Assembly (NCBI GenBank): GCA_023228995.1
Contig: JALOAD010000109.1
Span: 1 to 5,141 of the forward strand
Reading direction: 5' to 3'
DNA length: 5,141 nucleotides
Source of the DNA: JALOAD01 sp023228995 [NCBI: Candidatus Muiribacterium halophilum]
Lineage (GTDB): Bacteria > Muiribacteriota > Muiribacteriia > Muiribacteriales
A model generated the notes under the pieces. The model did no database searches. It was not told the DNA's origin and was given only the letters and a program-made list of their open reading frames with translations. The position numbers and the translations under genes were made by a program. Shown in pieces: positions 1 to 4,511 of this stretch; the first letter of the stretch is position 1; each line of letters starts with the position of its first letter.

Positions 1-208
1 AACCTTCGATAGTTAAATCAGTTTCAGTAATAGACCAAGCATCTTCATAACCATACATATATTCTAACTGAGTACCTTGCTCGCACATTTTCTCAGCAAT
101 AGAATAATAATCTTTGATCTTTTCTATCTGTTCTTCAGTTAATCCAACCTTAAACACAATGAATGAACTACTTGAACTATTACTTACAAAACCGTTTCTA
201 ACTTTCAT
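1..208 (-). CDS. Partial hypothetical protein with N-terminal FVSNSSSSSF signature
   Basis: The start codon is at 208-206, and 69 codons are open before the window ends at position 1, so the C-terminus is missing. The protein opens MKVRNGFVSNSSSSSFIVFKV and continues with a charged, probably helical stretch (about residues 23-41) and an aromatic segment (LEYMYGYEDAW, about 49-59). From memory, near-identical openings (MK-[IVL]-R-x-G-F-V-S-N-S-S-S-S-S-F) recur in uncharacterised proteins of large phages and gut or marine bacteria; no function is known to me. There is no obvious signal peptide or membrane segment. The ATG lies 1 nt past the TAA of the YqeY-like gene (210-212), so it is almost certainly co-transcribed and translated by reinitiation. 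The start is well supported by the conserved opening and the tight spacing. Confidence 0.8.
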   Translation of the reverse strand, partial: MKVRNGFVSNSSSSSFIVFKVGLTEEQIEKIKDYYSIAEKMCEQGTQLEYMYGYEDAWSITETDLTIEG

Positions 209-209
209 T

Positions 210-596
210 TTAATTCAATTTATTTCTTACAATTTCTGATGCTTTTTTACCATCATATTGTCCTGTATATTGTTTTAAGAAACCCATAACTTTACCCATA
301 TCTTTCATACCAGAATAATTATTTTCTGTTATATGATTAGATATAATTTCATTCAATTCTTCATCTGAAAACATTTCAGGTAAATACACAGACAAAATAT
401 CATTTTCAGCAAGATTACCTGTTTGTTCATTAGCTTCGATAGTTGATTTTATCGTTTTAATAACTAATTCATCACTTGGATCTTTATCTTTTCTATCTAA
501 TTCACCGATTAATGTAGATAAAGATAATTTCTTTTCATTTTCTTTAGCCTTCAATGCTAAAATTCTGTCTTTTTTAATTTTGTCTATTAATTTCAT
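210..596 (-). CDS. GatB/YqeY-domain protein
   Basis: This 128-residue protein belongs to the YqeY family, whose fold resembles the C-terminal tRNA-contacting domain of GatB, a subunit of the Asp-tRNA(Asn)/Glu-tRNA(Gln) amidotransferase. YqeY proteins are stand-alone and their own function is not settled. The match is clear. The N-terminal helix runs LIDKIKKDRILALKAKENEKKLSLSTLIGE (about residues 3-32). The hinge YLPEMFSDEEL spans 71-81. The family hallmark SGMKDMGKVMG spans 95-105, and DGKKASEIVRNKL lies at the end (115-127). Cellular members are usually close to 150 residues; the shortening lies in the middle helices, and the C-terminal domain is complete. The start overlaps the upstream coiled-coil gene by 4 nt (ATGA at 596-593), indicating translational coupling. 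In a phage it could influence aminoacyl-tRNA supply, but that is inference. Confidence 0.93.
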   Translation of the reverse strand: MKLIDKIKKDRILALKAKENEKKLSLSTLIGELDRKDKDPSDELVIKTIKSTIEANEQTGNLAENDILSVYLPEMFSDEELNEIISNHITENNYSGMKDMGKVMGFLKQYTGQYDGKKASEIVRNKLN

Positions 597-928
597 TTCT
601 TCTTTAATTTTAATTGTATTCCTTTACCTGGTTCGAATTGAAATATTTTATACATTTCTTCTAATGTGTACTTATTCCAAATTTCTTGAAAGAAGTCTAA
701 TTTAATTTCGTCATATACTGTATTTATAGGAAATGGTTCATATTGATGTTCTAAATCAAATACCTTTTCTTCTAAATCTCTAACATCATATTCTAAATTA
801 TCAACTTCTCTTTCTTTATCTTCTAACTGATCTTCAATGTCATCAAACTCACTTTCAACTTCTTTCAACTTTTCAAGAGCACCTTCCAATAAATCTCGAA
901 CCTCTTTTGTTTCATATCTCAAACTCAT
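593..928 (-). CDS. Small acidic coiled-coil protein, unknown function
   Basis: The product is 111 residues. Residues about 8-62 form one long, highly charged helix with hydrophobic residues at heptad spacing (LLEGALEKLKEVESEF... LEEKVFDLEHQ), a strong coiled-coil prediction. A Pro-containing break (YEPFPINT, 63-70) separates it from a smaller C-terminal part (VYDEIKLDFFQEIWNKYTLEEMYKIF) and a basic tail ending in KLKLKKK-like residues. I do not recognise a family; such proteins often serve as oligomerisation or scaffold modules, but nothing here fixes that. The ATG at 928-926 is preceded by A/T-rich sequence without a Shine-Dalgarno motif. The TGA stop (593-595) overlaps the ATG of the YqeY-like gene, so the two are translated together. 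The gap to the preceding gene is 109 nt if that gene ends at its TAG, or 17 nt if it continues in the shifted frame. Confidence 0.8.
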   Translation of the reverse strand: MSLRYETKEVRDLLEGALEKLKEVESEFDDIEDQLEDKEREVDNLEYDVRDLEEKVFDLEHQYEPFPINTVYDEIKLDFFQEIWNKYTLEEMYKIFQFEPGKGIQLKLKKK

Positions 929-945
929 AATAATATAATTGTATT

Positions 946-1057
946 TTAGTTTATATTATTCTTCTTTTTATTTGTTGGACTTTTTCTTCCATGTTTCTTG
1001 TCTTTTTTACCAACATATTTTCTTCTGTTGTGTTTATCTATCTGCTTTGCAGTTTTT
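946..1057 (-). other. Out-of-frame C-terminal extension; candidate -1 frameshift or indel site
   Basis: On the minus strand an A5 run (1057-1053) lies at codons Glu176-Lys177 of the gene starting at 1583. Slipping back one base after the AAA codon opens 35 further codons, to TAA at 948-946. They begin TAKQIDKHNRRKYVGKKDKK, and 14 of the 35 residues are Lys or Arg, continuing the basic character of the preceding residues. The extended gene would end 17 nt before the next start, matching the packed layout, whereas the annotated TAG leaves 109 nt empty. In the unshifted frame there are also 28 sense codons between the TAG and a TAA at 953-951, so TAG readthrough is an alternative. A single-base deletion, real or a sequencing error, is at least as likely as programmed frameshifting: the site is not a classic XXXYYYZ heptamer. 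Confidence 0.45.
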
Positions 1058-1583
1058 CGGATCTTCTAACTTTCTTCTCACCACACTTCTGTCCTTTTCT
1101 ATTCATCCTATCTCCACCACTATATTCAACAACAGATGCAGTAGATTTATAGAAACCTAACTTAGTAAACATATCAGGATTAGTCCTATAATCAATAACA
1201 TATTTAATGTCTGTAGGATTATAAGATACATTACCAATCACACAACCACCAGATGATTTATCGTGCCAATAATAGTACTTATACTCTGTTCTATTATTAT
1301 AAGCCTCAATAAGTAATCTAATGTCGTGATGCTTAAATTTTTCTACTAAGTCTAATTTTGGATTTTTCTTGGGTTTCCAGTATTCATTATCATCATTAGA
1401 TGAATTTGAATTGTACTTATTCTTAGATTTAGATTCTTCTTTTTCTTTTCTTAATTCTCTTAATCTAAGCCACTGTTCCCAATTTAAGTGTAGTTCTGAT
1501 GGACTTCTTTCGTCCCAATCGTGATATACGAATATTCTTTCGAGTTTCTTTTCTCTTTCTTTTCTTTTCTTATATGATTCCAT
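1038..1583 (-). CDS. Basic hypothetical protein, C-terminus probably frameshifted
   Basis: The product is 181 residues as read to the TAG at 1040-1038. The N-terminus (1-17) and residues 40-55 are dense in Lys/Arg/Glu. Between them lies a Trp-rich patch (HDWDERSPSELHLNWEQWL, about 21-39). Residues 57-67 are a low-complexity Asn/Ser/Asp linker. Residues about 78-155 look folded and aromatic (LLIEAYNNRTEYKYYYWHD, then SGGCVIGNVSYNPTDIKYVIDY). The end is again strongly basic. No family is recognised; nucleic-acid binding is a guess from charge. It is the only gene here ending in TAG, and coding-like sequence continues in the -1 frame to 946 (separate entry), so the true protein may be 212 residues. 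The ATG follows 10 nt after the end of the structured element at 1594-1742, without a Shine-Dalgarno motif, so this gene is the likely target of that leader. Confidence 0.75.
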   Translation of the reverse strand: MESYKKRKEREKKLERIFVYHDWDERSPSELHLNWEQWLRLRELRKEKEESKSKNKYNSNSSNDDNEYWKPKKNPKLDLVEKFKHHDIRLLIEAYNNRTEYKYYYWHDKSSGGCVIGNVSYNPTDIKYVIDYRTNPDMFTKLGFYKSTASVVEYSGGDRMNRKGQKCGEKKVRRSEKLQSR

Positions 1584-1593
1584 GATAAAATTA

Positions 1594-1742
1594 TTTAATT
1601 TTTAATACATAGATACAGCGACATGGTTAGATGCCATGGTCATTATACTTAGACTGTACCATTGATTGATTTTAGATAATACTCACACCCGTATCGCACT
1701 TGATGTTATTGTATTAACATAGTTTGTGTATTAAAAATTAAA
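1594..1742 (-). ncRNA. Candidate structured leader RNA closed by a 16-bp inverted repeat
   Basis: Positions 1594-1609 and 1727-1742 are perfect 16-nt reverse complements and would close a 149-nt element. Inside I can pair three units. One is a 6-bp hairpin, 1703-1708 with 1715-1720. The second is a 5-bp hairpin, 1678-1682 with 1691-1695, with an 8-nt G-rich loop on the minus strand. The third is an 8-bp helix, 1612-1619 with 1653-1660, stacked directly on a 7-bp hairpin, 1620-1626 with 1634-1641, with one bulge and a 7-nt loop. Three of these pairs are G-U on the minus strand and would be A-C mismatches on the plus strand, which favours minus-strand RNA, the same direction as the genes. The interior is visibly richer in GC than its surroundings. 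It does not match a riboswitch, ribozyme, tRNA or tmRNA that I recognise. It lies just upstream of the gene starting at 1583, so a cis-acting leader or a stable phage RNA are both possible. Confidence 0.5.
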
Positions 1743-1765
1743 CAATTCTTGTCATGTTTCCTCCT
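1738..1765 (-). promoter_or_regulatory. Perfect Shine-Dalgarno plus five-codon mini-ORF (MTRIV)
   Basis: On the minus strand AGGAGG (1765-1760) is followed after four bases by ATG (1755-1753), then ACA AGA ATT GTT and a TAA stop (1740-1738). This is the only perfect AGGAGG ahead of a start codon in the window; the real genes have A-rich leaders. The stop lies inside the 5' strand of the 16-bp closing stem of the structured element, so a ribosome translating the mini-ORF would compete with that stem. This geometry resembles a leader-peptide or attenuator arrangement controlling the gene at 1583, but the peptide has no telling codon run. Alternatives are the relic start of a decayed gene, or an anti-SD-like RNA element. 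Confidence 0.4.
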
Positions 1766-1797
1766 ATAATTTTATAAGATTTTTATTATATATTAAA

Positions 1798-2274
1798 TTA
1801 ACAACTGCAATCTACACAATCGCAATCTTCGTCACCGTCACATTCACATTCTCCGTAGCAACCTTCACAACCACAATCCCAACATACTTCATCTTCATCA
1901 CTCATTCTCTCGTCAATTATGTGTTGGAAGTCACTCATATTCAATACGGTTCCTTTCATTTCACCAATAAGTTGAAAAGCGTCTCCATTTTCAAACTCAA
2001 TAATAACTTGTGAAAATTCGTCAGTGTCAAAATTAACTACGTCAATTTCTGTATTGGTGATTTCACTTTTTGTGACTTCTTGTAACTGTTCTTCCAGTTC
2101 AATCATTTCACCATTATGAAAGATTTCAACAATACCACTAATTTCGATATTAGCTTCAATTCCTTCAATTTCTGTTTTGAAAACTATCCCACCTTCTGTT
2201 GATTCAACTTCTGTGATTCTGTTTCCATTTAATGCTGTAAATTCCATATTTCTATTTTTAAGATTAATTTTCAC
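1798..2274 (-). CDS. Acidic protein with Cys-rich, metal-binding-like C-terminal tail
   Basis: The product is 158 residues if the GTG at 2274-2272 is used; an in-frame ATG at 2247-2245 would give 149 residues. Neither has a Shine-Dalgarno motif, so the start is open. Residues about 10-125 are acidic, with alternating polar/hydrophobic stretches suggesting beta strands (GGIVFKTEIEGIEANIEISGIVEIF and SQVIIEFENGDAFQLIGEM). The last 28 residues (131-158) hold 10 cysteines spaced C-x2-C-x-C-x2-C-x3-C-x-C-x5-C-x-C-x2-C-x-C, interleaved with Asp and Glu. Such spacing suits binding of zinc, copper or other soft metals in a metallothionein-like tail; this is inferred from spacing only, and no His ligands are present in the tail. 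No named family is recognised. The gene starts only 6 nt after the U-tract of the terminator at 2281-2314, so it depends on readthrough or an unseen promoter. Confidence 0.8.
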   Translation of the reverse strand: MKINLKNRNMEFTALNGNRITEVESTEGGIVFKTEIEGIEANIEISGIVEIFHNGEMIELEEQLQEVTKSEITNTEIDVVNFDTDEFSQVIIEFENGDAFQLIGEMKGTVLNMSDFQHIIDERMSDEDEVCWDCGCEGCYGECECDGDEDCDCVDCSC

Positions 2275-2280
2275 AAATGT

Positions 2281-2314
2281 AAAATAAAAAAGAGAATAAA
2301 AAAAATTATTCTCT
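2281..2314 (-). terminator. Rho-independent-type terminator
   Basis: On the minus strand a perfect 9-bp stem (2314-2306 with 2299-2291) encloses a U6 loop and is followed by a U-rich run (2290-2281, one A). It begins 27 nt after the TAA of the gene at 2342-2674, so it would end the leader-bearing gene cluster. The stem is A/U-rich apart from three G-C pairs, so termination may be partial, allowing some transcription into the Cys-rich gene. On the plus strand no U-tract follows, so it is one-directional. Confidence 0.65.
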
Positions 2315-2341
2315 CCTTATAATATGAAAAATTAAAAAAGT

Positions 2342-2674
2342 TTATGCTTCACTTTCTAATATCTTAATAATCTCACTTGGTTCTTCTAATGGTATCAAAT
2401 CCTTATTTATAAGCATATGAACATTTTCTTTATCAGAAAGAATCATCACTTTAATAAAATATGCAACAAAAGAAAAACCTGTATATTGGTCTACTTGTTC
2501 ATATGTTATTTGTGTTAAGTCTTTTATACCCGTAAGCGTTTTAATAAAATCATAATACGGTTGTAAAGAATGAATGTAACCACTGTCTGGATCTTGACCT
2601 TTAGTGATTGATGTTGGTATTGACATCATATCCTGTGAATTTATAAAATTATCAAATGTTTTTAAAAAATTCAT
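2342..2674 (-). CDS. Hypothetical protein with capsid-targeting-like leader
   Basis: The product is 110 residues with no family recognised. The opening MNFLKTFDNFINSQ matches the K-x-F-x-x-F-I pattern shared with the neighbouring genes and resembles the T4 internal-protein leader (from memory, MKTYQEFIAEA). The T4 gp21 protease cleaves after I/L-x-E; here the third position is Ser (I-N-S), so cleavage at this point is doubtful. The rest contains an aromatic helical middle (YYDFIKTLTGIKDL, about 40-53), a hydrophobic stretch (FSFVAYFIKVMIL, about 67-79) that could be a buried helix or a weak membrane segment, and an acidic end. The ATG lies 2 nt after the TAA of the preceding gene. It is the last gene before the terminator. 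An internal virion role is inferred from the leader and context only. Confidence 0.78.
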   Translation of the reverse strand: MNFLKTFDNFINSQDMMSIPTSITKGQDPDSGYIHSLQPYYDFIKTLTGIKDLTQITYEQVDQYTGFSFVAYFIKVMILSDKENVHMLINKDLIPLEEPSEIIKILESEA

Positions 2675-2676
2675 TA

Positions 2677-3093
2677 TTACTCTCTTTCTCTTAATTCTTT
2701 TACTTCTATTCTTAATTCTTTTACTTCTGTTGTTGTTAATAAACCATAAATATCAATTTCATAATCACTTATTATATCATTAACTCTAAACACTTCATCA
2801 ATTAAACTTTCAGCAGCATCATATCTAGTTTCATAAAATGAATCAATATTTGTTAAATCTTCATCATAAACATCATCAAAATATGCATCTGTTGCCATTG
2901 TATTATTTGTGACACAATTTAATTCATAATCTTCAACATTTTTAGTGCCATCTTCATCTTTTAATTCACCTGTTACAGTAATATACACTTTATTATGACC
3001 AGCACCATGTGGCTGTTTTCTAATATTTGTCACTACTAAATTGTTGTTGTTTACATCTTCATTGATAAAATTTTCAAATTTTTTAATTTTCAT
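2677..3093 (-). CDS. Hypothetical protein with the clearest capsid-targeting-like leader
   Basis: The product is 138 residues, acidic, with no family recognised. The opening MKIKKFENFINEDV is the closest in the window to the T4 capsid-targeting sequence, and it has I-N-E at residues 10-12, fitting the I/L-x-E cleavage rule of the T4 prohead protease, with Asp following. After an Asn-rich linker (14-18) comes a probable beta-rich region (LVVTNIRKQPHGAGHNKVYITVTGELKDEDG, about 19-49), then an acidic helical region. The protein ends with a duplicated heptad, EVKELRI then EVKELRE. The ATG at 3093-3091 is 18 nt past the stop of the 309-residue gene. If it is processed like T4 internal proteins, the mature form would start near residue 13; this is inference. 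Confidence 0.82.
   Translation of the reverse strand: MKIKKFENFINEDVNNNNLVVTNIRKQPHGAGHNKVYITVTGELKDEDGTKNVEDYELNCVTNNTMATDAYFDDVYDEDLTNIDSFYETRYDAAESLIDEVFRVNDIISDYEIDIYGLLTTTEVKELRIEVKELRERE
2690..2728 (-). repeat. Two-copy 18-nt direct repeat, 21-nt period
   Basis: Positions 2690-2707 and 2711-2728 are identical 18-mers with a 21-nt period. They encode two consecutive heptads with the shared core VKELR at the C-terminus of the 138-residue protein. Because the DNA copies are identical even at third positions, this looks like a recent in-frame tandem duplication that extended a terminal amphipathic helix. Confidence 0.85.
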
Positions 3094-3111
3094 TGTTTTT
3101 TCATTATTTTT

Positions 3112-4041
3112 TTAAGAAACAGATATTTTAGCAACTGTTTTTTTAGTTTTATTCTTTACTTCTCTATCATCTCTACCTGTTGGATTTGGTGGTTCCTTTT
3201 CATCTCTTTCAACTTCTGTACCAAAGTAATCTAAATCTACATAATCTACTGCAACATTCGCTTTTACCTCATCTGGATTAGCGATTACGTGTGTATTATA
3301 TGTCTCAAATTTCATTATGTAATTTTCACCTATATATTTTTTCTTAATATTATTGTATTGTGCCATAGTCATTTTCTTACCTGGACTACCTATTGAATCA
3401 GATTTTTGTACTTCTTTTGACCTATATTCTGAACCGAAACCTTTTGGGTGTTCAATTATACCCTTTTTCTTTAATTTTTCTCTTTCTTTCCAATTAGCAA
3501 CATGAGCCTTTGATTTCTGTTCTGGTGTCCAGCCATCACCTTCTTTATAATCTGATATAGGAATTAATATAGATTTATTATAGTTCCAATAATCATATGC
3601 TTGTTGAAACTTTACATCATTTTCAAAATCATCTAGTTCTGGTTCTACACTATATCCTGTTTCTATTTGCCATTTACCATCAAAGAAATCAATTTTTTTT
3701 CTTCTACCATCACGATTATACGCCTCTTGTATATCTTTTAATATTTCTTTTAATTCTTTATATGTTGTTGGATAATCCCAAAATGTTATAATTTTTCTTT
3801 CAAACCATAATCTACCTGAATTTTTACCTCTACCTGTACCCATTTGATCATGTGTCATATGCTTCCCTTTGTTACTAACTACCATATCACCATTAGAATC
3901 ATATGAAAATGTTATTGCATCTGTTGATAAAAACCCGATAGCTTTATTTATCATTTTTGAATCTTTCTTCTTATGTCTCAATTTCTGATTGAATACTCTA
4001 TCGGGAGTTTCAAAAATTTTGAAAGCTTTAACGTTTTTCAT
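3112..4041 (-). CDS. 309-residue hypothetical protein with capsid-targeting-like leader
   Basis: This is the largest gene in the window, with no family recognised. I chose the ATG at 4041-4039 rather than the one at 4101, because it gives an opening, MKNVKAFKIFETPDRVFNQK, that matches the leaders of neighbouring genes. It also reduces the overlap with the upstream gene from 74 to 14 nt. After a basic segment (19-34) come a possible beta region (IGFLSTDAITFSYDSNGDMVVSNKGK, 35-60), a Gly/Arg turn (MGTGRGKNSGRLWFERK), an amphipathic helix (YKELKEILKDIQEAYNRDGRRKK, 94-116), and an aromatic middle (FQQAYDYWNYNKSILIP). Lys-rich stretches follow, around 187-201 and 220-236. A second leader-like motif (YIMKFETYNTHVI) starts at residue 241, and the last 60 residues are charged and probably flexible. 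It is likely a virion or injected protein by leader and context; the biochemical role is unknown. Confidence 0.8.
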   Translation of the reverse strand: MKNVKAFKIFETPDRVFNQKLRHKKKDSKMINKAIGFLSTDAITFSYDSNGDMVVSNKGKHMTHDQMGTGRGKNSGRLWFERKIITFWDYPTTYKELKEILKDIQEAYNRDGRRKKIDFFDGKWQIETGYSVEPELDDFENDVKFQQAYDYWNYNKSILIPISDYKEGDGWTPEQKSKAHVANWKEREKLKKKGIIEHPKGFGSEYRSKEVQKSDSIGSPGKKMTMAQYNNIKKKYIGENYIMKFETYNTHVIANPDEVKANVAVDYVDLDYFGTEVERDEKEPPNPTGRDDREVKNKTKKTVAKISVS

Positions 4042-4381
4042 TCCAATGTTTTTTAATTTTTGACTCAAAATCATATATTTCTTGTTCAGAACATTCAACA
4101 CCTTGGTCTAAGAAATATGATACTAACATAGCATAACTTAATTTATCTACTCTACCAATAAGTCCTGGAGCTCCAGTTTGATAACCATAACCTGTGAAAT
4201 CTTCTGCCAACCATTTGTTGAAATTTTCCACATCAAGAATTTTATTTCTTGTTGATAAATCTACTTCACCTTCTTGTGGTTTAGAAACATTTTGATATTT
4301 ATCCCATTTAGATTTTCCTAAGAAACTCTCAAATGTTTTGACTATTCTATTTTTATTTTGTTCTTCTACTTTGTATACCAT
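4028..4381 (-). CDS. Hypothetical protein with internal leader motif, first gene after late promoter
   Basis: The product is 117 residues with no family recognised. The shared motif occurs here as NRIVKTFESFLGKSK at residues 11-25, behind a 10-residue N-terminal extension; no in-frame ATG places it closer to the terminus. Downstream there are a Pro/Gly turn (KPQEGEVD), a short Trp-containing stretch (ENFNKWLAEDFTGYGYQTG, about 52-70), a Gly-rich APGLIG, and a helical end (LSYAMLVSYFLDQGVE, then EIYDFESKIKKHW). It is the first complete gene downstream of the TATAAATA octamer at 4407-4400, and its 3' end overlaps the next gene by 14 nt, so it probably heads the cluster down to 2342. The leader suggests an internal virion protein, less firmly than in the next genes because the motif is not at the very N-terminus. 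Confidence 0.78.
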   Translation of the reverse strand: MVYKVEEQNKNRIVKTFESFLGKSKWDKYQNVSKPQEGEVDLSTRNKILDVENFNKWLAEDFTGYGYQTGAPGLIGRVDKLSYAMLVSYFLDQGVECSEQEIYDFESKIKKHWNEKR

Positions 4382-4399
4382 ATCTTAAAGTTGTATTTT

Positions 4400-4407
4400 T
4401 ATTTATA
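4400..4407 (-). promoter_or_regulatory. T4-type late promoter octamer (TATAAATA)
   Basis: The minus strand reads TATAAATA here, identical to the core of T4 late promoters, and lies 18 nt upstream of the ATG at 4381 in a non-coding gap. This places a predicted transcript start about 5-12 nt before the gene. Three further copies of the same octamer occur inside genes (721-728, 2404-2411, 4820-4827), so in such AT-rich DNA the motif alone is weak evidence; its position is what supports it. Confidence 0.4.
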
Positions 4408-4419
4408 TATTAAATTATT

Positions 4420-4511
4420 TTAACATATCTTGAAATTTGCGCTTCTAAATTCACTTTTTTCTTTCAATTCTTTCAACTTACCTGTAAATTCATTCTACCA
4501 AAACCATCAAT
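4420..4511 (-). pseudogene. Broken copy of the 3' end of the gene at 5046-5141
   Basis: Read on the minus strand, 4511-4453 repeats the 3' end of the partial gene at the window's right edge: blocks of 23, 24 and 12 nt with two mismatches in all. It lacks 28 nt in the middle and another 7 nt nearer the end. The copy reads IDGFGRMN before running out of frame, and then, in the frame of the 4507-5040 gene, NEFTGKLKELKEKSEF and on to a TAA at 4422-4420. With no start codon and two frame breaks it cannot make the original product. It begins 2 nt inside the stop region of the gene at 4507-5040. Confidence 0.7.
4453..4511 (-). repeat. Downstream copy of imperfect direct repeat
   Basis: This 59-nt copy pairs with 5048-5141, about 0.6 kb apart, and the two bracket the gene at 4507-5040. 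The blocks are 4511-4489 with 5141-5119 (one mismatch), 4488-4465 with 5090-5067 (one mismatch), and 4464-4453 with 5059-5048 (identical). The right-hand copy carries 28 nt and 7 nt of extra sequence between blocks and may extend beyond the window. Confidence 0.8.

Noticed and set aside
628-642. GGTTCGAATT on the plus strand, like a tRNA T-loop
   Set aside because: It encodes part of QFEPGKG in the coiled-coil gene and has no neighbouring D or anticodon arm or acceptor stem.
1038-1040. Genome-wide recoding of TAG as a sense codon
   Set aside because: Only one TAG ends a gene here, and the competing -1 frame explains the following sequence equally well or better; the sample is too small to claim an altered code.
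939-1160. Plus-strand open frame of 73 codons
   Set aside because: It lies antisense to the C-terminus and extension of the 1583 gene; its Phe/Leu/Ser-rich product is what the complement of Lys/Glu-rich coding gives.
1620-1641. Hairpin with a 7-nt loop resembling a tRNA anticodon arm
   Set aside because: The plus-strand loop has U at position 33, but no T-arm (GGTTCRA) or acceptor pairing lies at the right distance; the minus-strand loop lacks U33.
1594-1742. Reading the 16-bp inverted repeat as terminal repeats of a MITE-like element
   Set aside because: No target-site duplication flanks it, no second copy is present, and the nested helices with strand-specific G-U pairs fit an RNA better. 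It cannot be fully excluded from one copy.
3091-3105. Four-codon mini-ORF (MKKQ) overlapping the start of the 138-residue gene
   Set aside because: No Shine-Dalgarno, very A-rich, and too short to distinguish from chance.
3597-3791. Plus-strand open frame of 64 codons
   Set aside because: Entirely antisense to the 309-residue gene, with no start signal and low-complexity hydrophobic translation.
4042-4101. Upstream ATG (4101) extending the 309-residue protein by 20 residues
   Set aside because: It would overlap the upstream gene by 74 nt and bury the leader motif; the ATG at 4041 matches the neighbours' openings.
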